Positions 36,865 through 45,604 of a DNA stretch of 64,000 bases are shown one piece after another; within the stretch, counting starts at the first letter, position 1; the number at the start of each line of letters is the position of its first letter. The stretch is taken from the NCBI GenBank assembly GCA_016745215.1, contig CP050890.1, positions 186,001 to 250,000 of the forward strand, in the 5' to 3' direction. The notes below the pieces were generated by a model. The model was not told the DNA's origin and ran no database searches. It worked only from the letters and a program-made list of their open reading frames with translations. This stretch comes from Thiohalocapsa sp. PB-PSB1 (GTDB lineage Bacteria; Pseudomonadota; Gammaproteobacteria; Chromatiales; Chromatiaceae). The position numbers and the translations under genes were made by a program.

Positions 36865-39448
36865 TTAATGCTCTTCAGGTATGGACATTTGCAGAGTCTC
36901 CTCTAACCAAGTTGTCTCAACACCCGATGTCTGCAGCTGATGTTCTGAAATTGTATTTGTAACAGTTACTCCAGCCGCTACTGAAGTTAATGTCGCAGTA
37001 ACACTTGGCGATTGAGCTGCGACGGACAAGTAATTTACTGCCGGAGTTGTGACAGGTGGCGTTGCCACACCTGCTGCATTCAGTACGCTGCTGGCATAAC
37101 TGGAGCAATCAGTACAAGCCAAACGATAAGGTCCAACGTCTCCCCTTGCAATTTGAGATTCCGCTCTTGATGCTGCGCGAGCCGCCTGTCCTGATGATAC
37201 CGGGACTTTAGTAACTCGATATCCTGGGCCTGGCCCCCTAGGTGCTGACACAACAACCGCACGTCCTCCTGTTACTACACCTGATGTGGTTTGTGCTTCA
37301 CCCACGACGAGATGTGACCATTGAGTTCTACTTCCGGTATTCACTCCTACCATATTGTGACCTGGTCTGGCCGGGCCAGGTTTGAAGGCTACACTGACCG
37401 AAGAACTACTCCCACCGCTTGCATAACCAAAACCCGCACCAATTGCAGTAGATGTTGCGGCCATAATCGCAACATTACGCGCTGTTCCACCATGTGTCTT
37501 TCCAAATATCGCATAACCAAAACTTTCTATTACAGCCAATGACCCATGACCCACTGCTTGAGCGTAATTGCCTTGTCTCCAGTGACTAGCGGCTGCCGAA
37601 GCCCGAACGGTCGCGTATTCCAAGGCACTTGGAGATGTCACAAGTTGTTGGCCGGTTCGACTACGCTCAGCCTCATATTGGGTTATCAATCTTTCGACCG
37701 AAAGGTCATCATAACCTGCACGCTCTGCTGCTTCCCAAGCGGCCCTGAGTTCAGGTGACATGCCGTTAGTTCCATACTCGTCAATCAGACGAGTTGGATT
37801 ACCGCGTACATAAGCATAGATATTGACACCATCTGCTAACCATTTAGGATCACAACTAGTCCACCTCCCCAGCCAAGGCGCGTAATATCTTGCACCATGA
37901 TAGTAAAGCCCGCTGTACTCATCCCGCTCTTTCCCTGTAAACCGATACCGCTTTTTAGCAAAGCCCCCATAACTGGTTTCACCAAACGGAGTAAACTCCT
38001 CACGATTTGTCCAAACGCCAGCCTCATTTACGACTAGATGATTGCTGCCCAGATGATCCCCCAGATGATATTGAACAGCCAGTCCAGTATCGCCAGGAAA
38101 CGGATCGCCAATGCGTCTCATCGCAATCCGTTTCACGTTGTCCATAATGTGGAGGTGATTGTTGTTGCGGGTCGTAACTCCCGACCGTTCTCGGTGATAC
38201 TCGAACAAATCATCGATATAAACCGTTCTGTTCATGCTCGCACCGGATTTGCGGGTAACTTTCTTAACTCGCTGGCCTGTGGCATCGTACAGATAGTGAG
38301 TGTAAACAGAAGGCTCCGAAATGCCGGCTTGAGTGCGGAAGCTGCGTAGGCGATCGCTGTGATCCCACTCAAAGAACCTTGAGGCGTTTTCCTGGATCAG
38401 GTTGCCGTTGCTGTCGTATTGATATTGGTAAGTCGTCCCTCCTATCTGCAATGTGTCGAGTTGATTGGTTCCGGCGGTTAAGGTGAAATTGCGGGTAAAT
38501 CCAGCGCCATTGTTGTGATGGCGGAGTTGTTCCATATTGCCGACCACATCATATTGATAGCGCTCCGTGTAGGCCCGTGTTCTGGTCACATCCATGCAAC
38601 GGGGCGCATCCTCCCAGGGCTGTGTGCTAGCTGTGCTAGCTGGCAGATCACATTCCCGGCCCGTGGCTGTCAACAGACGGTAGATCGGATCATAGGTGAA
38701 TTCGCGATCAAGCTGGTCAGGCTGAAGAGCAATACCACTGCCAGGCGCCCTATCGTACAGAGACAACATATTGCCGTGCAGGTCGTACTCGTATCGCATA
38801 TCCTGCAAGGCCTGACCTTGTGGATGATAGATCAGTGAATCGGGTTGGCTGAAACGCTCGGTTCGCATGCGCAGCAGGCGGAAGGTAAGCGGATCATAGG
38901 CATGGCGGGTCATAATGCCATTGCCGTAGGCGATCAGGATGCGTTGCCCTTTGGCGTTATAGGCGATGTGTTGGACGTAATCATCTCCGTCCATAATCAC
39001 GCTTTCCAACGCTCCGGCCCGGTTATAGTCAGGCAGCAACTCTTTTCGCTCCCCGTCAACATCTTCGGGGTAGCTCATGCGCTTGACACGATTGAGGGCG
39101 TCGTATTGCAGGCTGGTCTGAAATGGCGCGGCATCCAGCAAAGTCGCAGCGTGGGTATCCAGATCTGACCCGGAAGAGTGTTGCCAGTCCACTCGAAAGG
39201 CGTTGACCTGCCAGTTGACAGGGGCCGGCGTAAAGACACTCAGAATAACACCATCACGAATGGTCCGGCGAGACTTTTCCAGGATATTGCCTTTAAAGTC
39301 GTAGCTGGATATCTCTAACAGCCCGGCTTCATCGTAATGCCGATAAAGATTTCCCAGTAAATTACTATCAGTTGCTTGCGCTATCGTGAGTCCTGAATCG
39401 GCGCTGTCGCCATAGATCAAACGCTCTCGCAGCGTGATGGGTTCACCG
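36865..39448 (-). pseudogene. RHS/TcC-type toxin, 5' end removed by the insertion sequence
   Basis: About 860 residues remain, open right up to the insertion-sequence edge: the codons before the first internal start still read GEPITLRERLIYGD, a conserved TcC/RHS stretch, so the gene once continued upstream. Intact TcB-TcC fusions are about 2,400 residues; the TcB part is missing. Many RHS/YD repeats (RYEYDLHGNMLSLYD, YQYDVVGNMEQLRH) lead to the core YHLGDHLGSNHLVVNEAG, TGKERDEYSGLYYHGARYY and LGRWTSCDP, ending near VRGNPTRLIDEYGTNG. The last ~298 residues (37761-36865) are the variable effector. It has a hydrophobic Gly/Ala/Ser-rich patch, then PGHNMVGVNTG and, later, CTDCSSYASSVLNAAGV, an order of His then Cys seen in permuted papain/NlpC-like folds. 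Secretion or activity without TcB is unlikely. Confidence 0.85.
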
Positions 39449-41052
39449 CAGCAATTCCCGCCGAAAATAATTCTGCTTTAAAAACCGCGTGTTGGCGAGT
39501 CTTCGAAAATAGTTCTTCGTAAACTTTCGTCTCTGAATCGGTATACTGTCGCGCAGACTTGAAGTTGCGAGGCAGATACTGATGAGTGCTCCGATTTCAC
39601 GCAAACAACTCAGCGCCGCCGGGCTGCTGAACAAGGCGCGGCGGTTTTTTGCGAAGATTCCCGACCCGTGCGATGGCAAGATTACGCTGGTCGATTATCT
39701 GATGTCGGGACTGGCGTTGTTCGGGCTGAAGTATCCTTCGCTGCTGCAATTCGAGCACGACAGTCGGGAAGAGACCACGCGGGCGAATCTGCACGCGCTC
39801 TACGGGATCGAACGGGCACCAAGCGACACCCGCTTTCGCGAACGTCTCGATGCATTCGATCCGAGCCAGTTGCTCCCGCTGTACAAGGCGCTGTTTGCAG
39901 ACCTGCAGCGCGGCAAGGGGCTGGAGGGGTTTGAATACCTTGATGGCCATTACCTGCTCTCACTCGACGGCACCGGGTATTTCTCCTCGACCAAGGTGCA
40001 TTGCCCGCAGTGCGGGGAGAAGCACCACCGCAACGGCACCACGACCTACTATCACCAGATGCTCGGGGCGGTGCTGGTACACCCCGATCACAGCGAGGTG
40101 TTCCCGCTGGCGCCCGAGCCGATCCTCAAGCAAGACGGCGCGCGCAAGAATGACTGCGAGCGCAACGCCGCCAAGCGCCTGCTGGCGGATCTGCGCCGCG
40201 CGCATCCGCATCTGAAGCTGATCGTCGTCGAAGACGCCCTCGCCTCCAATGCCCCGCACATCCGCCAGTTGCAGGAACTGAATCTGCGCTTCATCCTCGG
40301 CGCCAAGCCGAGCGATCACACCCACTTGTTCGCTTGGGTGGCGGCCACGCCCGAGACGCGCGAGGTCGAGTTCACCGACGCCAAGGGGGTACGTCACCGT
40401 TTCCGCTATCTCAACGGCGCACCGCTGAACGAGTCCAACTTCGACCTCGAGGTCAATTTCCTCGAGTACTGGGAACACACCCCGGACGGCAAGGTCACCC
40501 ACTTCTCCTGGGTCACCGATTTCACCATTGATGACAGCAACCTCATGACGCTGATGCGAGGAGCCCGCGCACGCTGGAAAGTCGAAAACGAAACCTTCAA
40601 CACCCTCAAGAACCAAGGCGATCACTTCGAGCACAACTTCGGTCACGGCAACAACAACCTCAGCACCGTGCTCATGCATCTGATGATGCTGGCGTTTCTG
40701 ATCGATCAGATCCAACAGCGCGGCTGCCGGCTGTTCCAGGCCGCCTTAACGGCGGCGCAGAGCAAGACGCGCTTGTGGCGCAAACTGCGTGCGCGCTTCG
40801 ATCTCTGCCTGATTCCCGATTGGGACATGCTCTATCGCTCCATTATCCAGCCGCCACTGCTGCCCTTGCCGCCTGACACCTCCTAGTCGACGGCCGTGAA
40901 CGAATGTGCTTGAAGAACGTCTTGAGGGTAACCAAACAGCCAGCCAGAACAACAGCGTCGTCTCGTGGCGAAGCCTGTGTTCGCCTGTGCGGTTTCCACA
41001 CGCGCTCGCGCCGCGCTCGGGCGATCCCGCTCGTACACAGCGGGAATTGCTG
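39449..41052 (+). mobile_element. Insertion sequence, right copy of the composite transposon
   Basis: 1,604 bp, same orientation and same ends (CAGCAATTCCCGC / GCGGGAATTGCTG) as 17323-18926. Its left inner flank is the cut RHS gene; its right outer flank is CTAAAACTT, matching the repeat left of the other copy. Confidence 0.92.
39582..40886 (+). CDS. DDE-type transposase (right copy)
   Basis: 434 residues, identical to the left copy except for three substitutions seen by eye (TLKNQGDHFE where the left has Glu and Tyr, and WDMLYR where the left has Thr). The catalytic candidates are all retained, so either copy could supply transposase. The Glu-to-Lys change lies a few residues after the presumed catalytic Glu and could affect activity. 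Confidence 0.88.
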   Translation: MSAPISRKQLSAAGLLNKARRFFAKIPDPCDGKITLVDYLMSGLALFGLKYPSLLQFEHDSREETTRANLHALYGIERAPSDTRFRERLDAFDPSQLLPLYKALFADLQRGKGLEGFEYLDGHYLLSLDGTGYFSSTKVHCPQCGEKHHRNGTTTYYHQMLGAVLVHPDHSEVFPLAPEPILKQDGARKNDCERNAAKRLLADLRRAHPHLKLIVVEDALASNAPHIRQLQELNLRFILGAKPSDHTHLFAWVAATPETREVEFTDAKGVRHRFRYLNGAPLNESNFDLEVNFLEYWEHTPDGKVTHFSWVTDFTIDDSNLMTLMRGARARWKVENETFNTLKNQGDHFEHNFGHGNNNLSTVLMHLMMLAFLIDQIQQRGCRLFQAALTAAQSKTRLWRKLRARFDLCLIPDWDMLYRSIIQPPLLPLPPDTS

Positions 41053-41061
41053 CTAAAACTT
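41053..41061. other. Right 9-bp target-site duplicate of the composite transposon
   Basis: CTAAAACTT directly adjoining the right insertion sequence, identical to 17314-17322. The chromosomal sequence continues with CCTCTTGTGCCC toward the lipoprotein gene. Confidence 0.9.
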
Positions 41062-41187
41062 CCTCTTGTGCCCTTGTGCCGGTTTCCTTGTGCTAGGATT
41101 GGTGGCTTGCCGCGCCAAAGCCCAGGTCTTGCTGCAGACCCGCGCCCGCTGTCGCGGAATTTCGTGTTTGGTTTATTGGAGTCCTTG

Positions 41188-42228
41188 GTGAAGCAACTGG
41201 TCATTTTCGTGCTGCTATCCATCGCCCTGGCCTTGACAGGCTGCGGCACCTTGCCATCGGGCGCGGTGCCGGTCGGTAACATTTCCAACTTGCCGCAGAC
41301 CATGCTCAATGGCGCCAAACTCGACCATGCGCGTTCCATCGCCATGGGCATGGCGCGCAGCAAAGGCTGGACCATCAAGACCGCGGACGCCAACCGCCTG
41401 CTGCTGGAGCGAGAATGGTCTGCCTCGTCACCAGAAGCGACGATGCTCGAGTCCAACCTCACGCCGCCCATCATGGAAGTGGAAACCAACTTGGTCGAGC
41501 GCTCCGACGGGACCATCGTCGCGCTGAAAGCATTCGCCATCCGCAACCCAGGCACCGCGGAACAAGAGCGCATCGACTATACATCCCGAGCCGAAAACAT
41601 GCTGCTGATTTCGCTGAGTTCACTGCAATCGGCATGGATTGAGAGCCGCGCTAAGATCGCCTCTACCATACCCATACCGTCCTCCGAGGATATCAGCGAA
41701 CAGAGCGAATCCCAGGTAGATTCCCCATCAGATCCCCCAGCAGATTCCCAATTGGTTTCAGGCGCCGACGCTACCCAAGACGGAGCAACCACAGCCGGCG
41801 CCCCCGAACCAATGCAAACGACCACGGCCGCGATCGCGCAACAACAACTGGTGGCGCCAACCATCGATGAACCCGAACCGCCTGCTGCACTCAGCGCCGA
41901 CACCACTGCGGCATTGCCAACAGCCAGTTCGCAGGGGCTACCGGAGAGCGCAACGCCGGCAGTTGCGCCAGCGGTTGAACAAGTAACGGAATCCCCCGGC
42001 GAAGCCGCTGTGCGCAACGACATGCTGGTGCTGAACAACAACACCCGCAAAGGTCTCTGGGCCTATTACGCTGAGGATTTCGCGCGTCTGCGTGGCTGCG
42101 CCATCGGTGAACGCGGCGCGCTGTTGATGCAGGAGACCACGGCGTTCGAATTGCACGAGGTCGAATGCATCGGTGGCCCGAATCTGCTGGTCAAATGTCA
42201 GGGAGGCGTCTGCGAAGGGATGCGTTAA
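41188..42228 (+). CDS. Lipoprotein with NlpB/BamC-like half and Cys-containing C-terminal domain
   Basis: 346 residues from GTG 41188, with GGAG seven bases before. A lipoprotein signal ends at ALTGCGT. The first half (ARSIAMGMARSKGWTIKTAD, LVERSDGTIVALKAFAIRNP) looks like a small alpha/beta domain seen in envelope lipoproteins; a relation to BamC is only suggestive. A Pro/Ser/Thr-rich linker of about 100 residues leads to a ~60-residue C-terminal domain (GLWAYYAEDFARLRGCAIGE ... VKCQGGVCEGMR). That domain recurs in the next gene, so the two are paralogues. The composite transposon lies 127 bp upstream and may have displaced the native promoter. Confidence 0.65.
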   Translation: MKQLVIFVLLSIALALTGCGTLPSGAVPVGNISNLPQTMLNGAKLDHARSIAMGMARSKGWTIKTADANRLLLEREWSASSPEATMLESNLTPPIMEVETNLVERSDGTIVALKAFAIRNPGTAEQERIDYTSRAENMLLISLSSLQSAWIESRAKIASTIPIPSSEDISEQSESQVDSPSDPPADSQLVSGADATQDGATTAGAPEPMQTTTAAIAQQQLVAPTIDEPEPPAALSADTTAALPTASSQGLPESATPAVAPAVEQVTESPGEAAVRNDMLVLNNNTRKGLWAYYAEDFARLRGCAIGERGALLMQETTAFELHEVECIGGPNLLVKCQGGVCEGMR

Positions 42229-42283
42229 CCTGCATGGCGCGGCACCGCCGCGCAACAGACAGCTTTTGTTTCACTGTTAAACT

Positions 42284-43237
42284 ATGCTCGACGACCACGG
42301 CAGCGAGCGCCACCTTACACCCCGGACCGCGCTCCAGTATGAGAACGGCAAGCCAGCCGAACGACGGCCTGAACAAGCTCACTGGCGGCGCTGGATCGAA
42401 CCAATCTCGAACCCCCTGCCGACCTGCTTGCTGCTGGCGAGCGCATTGCTCAGCACCTGGATCATCGATACGGCCTCCGTCAGCGCGGCACAGCAGGACC
42501 GCCCAGGCATCTTTCTGCAGGGCGCTTCGGTACCTCGCGCCAAAGGCTTGGCGCTGGATGCGGCGCTGATCAGAGGCTGGAAGGTGGCCCTCAGCGAGCC
42601 AAGCTTCGTCGTTTTCGAGACCAAACTCGATCAACCCGCCAGCATCGGTCCACCGAATGCGCTCGTGCCGGACCAAACTCTGCTGCGTATCCGTGCCGAT
42701 TTTGTCCAGACCCCGGCTGGCGTCAATGCTTACCTATATGCCGAGGAGGTCTGGTACGCGGGCTCGCCGAAAGAATGGATCGACAATGTCACGCCGCAAT
42801 ACCGGGAAAATCTGAACAATGCGTTGTCCTCGTTGCAATCGCAGTGGTCGGAGATTGCCAAAACCACAACTCGCGCCAACCCTGGAAGCAGTCGGCCAAG
42901 CAACCGCTCGGACAACCAGCCCGGAGCTGCATCGGCAAAAGTGCGTGTGGCACCGATGCTGCCAGCAAGAGCGACGGCCACCGATCGAGATCCGCCCAAA
43001 CAACCGACGCCGTCTCTGCCCGCGCGTCCCAAGACGCCGGTCATGGTCGACATCGAAGTGGGCACCTGGGCTTATTACGCGGAACAGTTTGCCATCAGCC
43101 GTGGCTGCGAGCTCAGCGAGATCGGCGCCGAACTGATCTCCGGCAACAGCGCCGACGAATTGCATCTTGTGCATTGCCAGGATGGCAGCAGCCTGCGCGT
43201 GCGTTGCGATCGCGAAGGCTGTGCTGGCGGGCGATAA
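42284..43237 (+). CDS. Exported paralogue of the preceding lipoprotein
   Basis: 317 residues. A longish N-terminus contains the hydrophobic segment PTCLLLASALLSTWIIDTAS, likely a signal sequence or anchor, with possible cleavage at VSA-AQQ. The middle (ALIRGWKVALSEPSFVVFET, FVQTPAGVNAYLYAEEVW) parallels the first half of the upstream protein. The C-terminus (VGTWAYYAEQFAISRGCELS ... VRCDREGCAGGR) matches the same Cys-containing domain, with three aligned cysteines. It lies 55 bp after the upstream gene and is probably in one operon. Function unknown. Confidence 0.6.
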   Translation: MLDDHGSERHLTPRTALQYENGKPAERRPEQAHWRRWIEPISNPLPTCLLLASALLSTWIIDTASVSAAQQDRPGIFLQGASVPRAKGLALDAALIRGWKVALSEPSFVVFETKLDQPASIGPPNALVPDQTLLRIRADFVQTPAGVNAYLYAEEVWYAGSPKEWIDNVTPQYRENLNNALSSLQSQWSEIAKTTTRANPGSSRPSNRSDNQPGAASAKVRVAPMLPARATATDRDPPKQPTPSLPARPKTPVMVDIEVGTWAYYAEQFAISRGCELSEIGAELISGNSADELHLVHCQDGSSLRVRCDREGCAGGR

Positions 43238-43340
43238 TCAGGCTGAGCGGCGCCGGCGGCGAGGCCCAGCCCCATCTGCTAATTCCTATTGTTGCGCTTT
43301 GTCATTGGCTTCGGGCAGGCCGTTCATCGACCATAGCGGC

Positions 43341-43958
43341 ATGAAGACGAATACAACAAACCAATATCGGCGCCCTGGCGCTCATCGACTATTGATCATC
43401 TTCGCGCTTGCCCTGGCTCAGGCCAGTTGCGGCGATTCGGCTCAGACTGTCCAGGAGCAAGGCTTGGCCCTGCTCGAGATCGCCGAGCGTGGCGATGTCT
43501 CCGCGCTGGATGCCCTGCTGAAGCGTCGAGCCGACGCCGATTATCGCGACAGTTGCCATTGGACACCCTTGATGAAAGCAGCGCTGAACGGCCATCTCGA
43601 GAGCGTCCAACGGCTGCTGAACGCCGGCGCCGAGGCCGATGCAGCAGACAAAGGAGGCTACACCAGTCTGATGCTCGCTGCATCTAATAACCATGCGGAT
43701 GTCGTTGCGCTGCTGCTCGATCACGGAGCGATGATCGATGCCCGCGAAGACACCCAGGGCTTCACGCCGCTGATCTGGGCCGCCCAACGCGGACATCGGG
43801 CAACCGTGGAATTGCTGCTTGCCCGGGGCGCCGACCCAACTTTGCCGGACTTCGAGGGCAAGACTGCCGCGGAACGAGCCTCTGAGCAAAACCACGACGC
43901 GTTGCGCGCTCTGCTGGATGCGCCTGACAGCATCGCCCAAGCTGCCACCCATCGGTGA
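43341..43958 (+). CDS. Ankyrin-repeat lipoprotein
   Basis: 205 residues from ATG 43341. A hydrophobic stretch and lipobox (ALAQASCGDS) predict a lipid-anchored periplasmic protein. Four to five ankyrin repeats follow: DVSALDALLKRRADADYRD, WTPLMKAALNGHLESVQRLL, YTSLMLAASNNHADVVALLL, and FTPLIWAAQRGHRATVELLL. Ankyrin repeats bind proteins; the partner is unknown. It is 103 bp after the paralogous exported protein and just before a cytosolic-looking protein. Confidence 0.85.
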   Translation: MKTNTTNQYRRPGAHRLLIIFALALAQASCGDSAQTVQEQGLALLEIAERGDVSALDALLKRRADADYRDSCHWTPLMKAALNGHLESVQRLLNAGAEADAADKGGYTSLMLAASNNHADVVALLLDHGAMIDAREDTQGFTPLIWAAQRGHRATVELLLARGADPTLPDFEGKTAAERASEQNHDALRALLDAPDSIAQAATHR

Positions 43959-44055
43959 TCGGCAAGCACCAGCGACAGAACCCCTCGGCGATACCCCCGC
44001 ATATCGGCAGCAGATGCTGCCGAGGCAGCAATTGCGCTGTTATGCAGCTATCATC

Positions 44056-44934
44056 ATGAAGATGAACAGCCTGCGCGAAAAAATGGCCAGCAACGGTTTC
44101 GAGTCGAATGATGACTACGAATTCCAGACACGCTGTCTGTTGACGGCCCCCACCGACAAGATTCGCACTCTGTGCATCGAGGGCGACTGCGAGCGACGCA
44201 AGACCGCTTTTGCCACCGCCTTGGCCCACTCACTGGACTTCACGCGAATCCTATACCATGACTTTTCCGATCGGACCCCACCGCAGCCGGAATTGGTTCT
44301 GCCCGACACCCAAGATGACTATGGTCGGAAGGAGCCCGCCATCGAACCTTTGGATGACATCGCCAGCCAGGCCTGCGCATTCAGCGAGGCGGAACCCACC
44401 ATTCTGATCATGGATCAGCTGCAGATGGCCGATTTCCGTGAACACATCCGCATTCATCGCTTGATCCGCGACCGTCAATGGCTGATCCGTGATGCTCCCT
44501 ACTATGCCAATGCGCATAACCTGGTGCTGTTTCTGATCAGCGAGGAGACCTTTTACCATTCGTTGCGGCGGGCCAGCTTCCGTGTCTGGGTCAGTCGCGT
44601 CTCGCAGCGGCGCATTGATTTTCGTCCTGCGGAGTTCGGTCTCGAGGACAGCGCAATACCCTTGTTCGACGCCCTCAGCGATCTGTTCCGCGCGCTGGAA
44701 GCCACACCGACCCGCGGCGAATTCGCATACCTGCTGCATGACCTCACCGAGCAGGTGCAAACCGAGATGCATCTGCGCCACGCGCTGTTCGGCCGTTTTG
44801 AAGGCATCGACCGCGAACGTCTTTACGGAGACACGGCCAACCCGCAACTCGATCGCGTTATCGACAGGCTGCGCGACTATCTTGGCAGCGAACCAATCAT
44901 CATCGGCGGCGATGCAACAGAGCCGCCAACCTAA
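44056..44934 (+). CDS. Putative degenerate P-loop ATPase-like protein
   Basis: 292 residues from ATG 44056 (ATG 44062 is also possible); longer upstream frames overlap the ankyrin gene and look non-coding. The sequence IRTLCIEGDCERRKTAFATA has the spacing of a Walker A but lacks the GKT/S core. Next come ILYHDFSD, a Walker-B-like TILIMDQLQMADF, and a sensor-like NLVLFLISEETFYHS. This suggests a AAA/STAND-type fold that has lost nucleotide binding. The stop TAA (44932-44934) lies within the 4-bp repeat that flanks the four-helix-bundle element immediately downstream. Function unknown. Confidence 0.55.
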   Translation: MKMNSLREKMASNGFESNDDYEFQTRCLLTAPTDKIRTLCIEGDCERRKTAFATALAHSLDFTRILYHDFSDRTPPQPELVLPDTQDDYGRKEPAIEPLDDIASQACAFSEAEPTILIMDQLQMADFREHIRIHRLIRDRQWLIRDAPYYANAHNLVLFLISEETFYHSLRRASFRVWVSRVSQRRIDFRPAEFGLEDSAIPLFDALSDLFRALEATPTRGEFAYLLHDLTEQVQTEMHLRHALFGRFEGIDRERLYGDTANPQLDRVIDRLRDYLGSEPIIIGGDATEPPT

Positions 44935-44989
44935 GTGATGGTGCAGAAACAAGCTAAACAGGTTTTTGACTTGGGTGTCGCCTGCCGAC

Positions 44990-45604
44990 TCATTCGGTAC
45001 TGCTATCGGCGTCGGTATCGGTATCAACGTCGGTATCGGCATCGGTATCGGCGTCGGTATCGAACTGACCAACCCGATATCCGCCAAGCTCCTCGCTGAG
45101 CGCCTAGTGGAGCGGTACAGAAATCCCGAGGCAGTTCGTTGTCGTTGTCGTAATCGTGGTCGTTATCGAGCATTCGGCTAGGGCGATTACGACAACGACA
45201 ACGACAACGAGCGGAGACTGTCTCGGAACATCTGCACCGAGGCACTAGCCACGCTGTCCGCGCTTCGTGAGCGTGGCCACACGACGATCGAGCAGTGCCT
45301 TTTGCTTGCTGTTGTCGTCTGCGGACAACGCTTCGCACACCAGCGAGCACGTCCTGAATCGCAGCGCACTCCAGCGCCGAGCCTGGTGCGCTTTCAAACG
45401 ACCGGCGTCGATCCCCGCTCGTCGCTTTGCCGTTACCCTCGGCACTGTTCAGCGCGATGGCCTACGATGCGCGCCTAAGATGCACACAGGAGCTGATCCT
45501 TCGCGTTACGCTGTCCTTTCACATGCTCGCAGTCGCGCTATGGCCCAGCCGACAGACTCGATGGCCGCACGCTAGACGTCGAGCTTCTCATGACCGCATA
45601 GCAT
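44990..45604 (-). pseudogene. Decayed four-helix-bundle (23S rRNA IVS-type) protein gene, copy 1
   Basis: The minus strand retains pieces of the family: CGHEKLDV then stop, a central part with ALNSAEGNGKATSGDRR- and ARGSALECAAIQDVL-like stretches, and LLDRRVATLTKRGQRG. The usual Asp/Thr/Gly-rich low-complexity tail (repeats of GATACCGATACCGACG) ends the frame. In-frame stops and frameshifts interrupt it, and a MITE has inserted near its 3' part. Intact relatives are about 120-150 residues, found as intervening sequences in 23S rRNA or as free genes, with no settled function. Confidence 0.65.
45108..45244. repeat. Palindromic MITE, copy B, nested in the four-helix-bundle element
   Basis: 137 bp flanked by CTAG on both sides (45104-45107 and 45245-45248); the uninterrupted sister element at 51042-51663 has GTAG at that place. 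The inverted ends are TGGAGCGGTACAGA and the complement of TGCCTCGGTGCAGA. The inner arms carry CGTTGTCGTTGTCGTAATCG and its complement, so nearly the whole element folds on itself. Confidence 0.85.

Larger units (their letters stand above)
17323..41052. mobile_element. Composite transposon: two direct IS copies with toxin and integron-cassette cargo
   Basis: 23,730 bp bounded by two near-identical 1,604-bp insertion sequences in the same orientation. The outer flanks carry the perfect direct repeat CTAAAACTT (17314-17322 and 41053-41061), while the inner flanks do not match. That is the expected signature of a unit that transposed as a whole. Removing it joins the spacer after the exported-protein gene at 17254 to the promoter region of the lipoprotein gene at 41188. 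The cargo (18927-39448) is all minus-strand genes: truncated RHS/TcC, TcA, and attC-bounded cassettes. Genes at both cargo edges (parA and RHS) are cut by the insertion sequences. Recombination between two separate insertions is an alternative, but would not predict the matching outer repeat. Confidence 0.85.
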
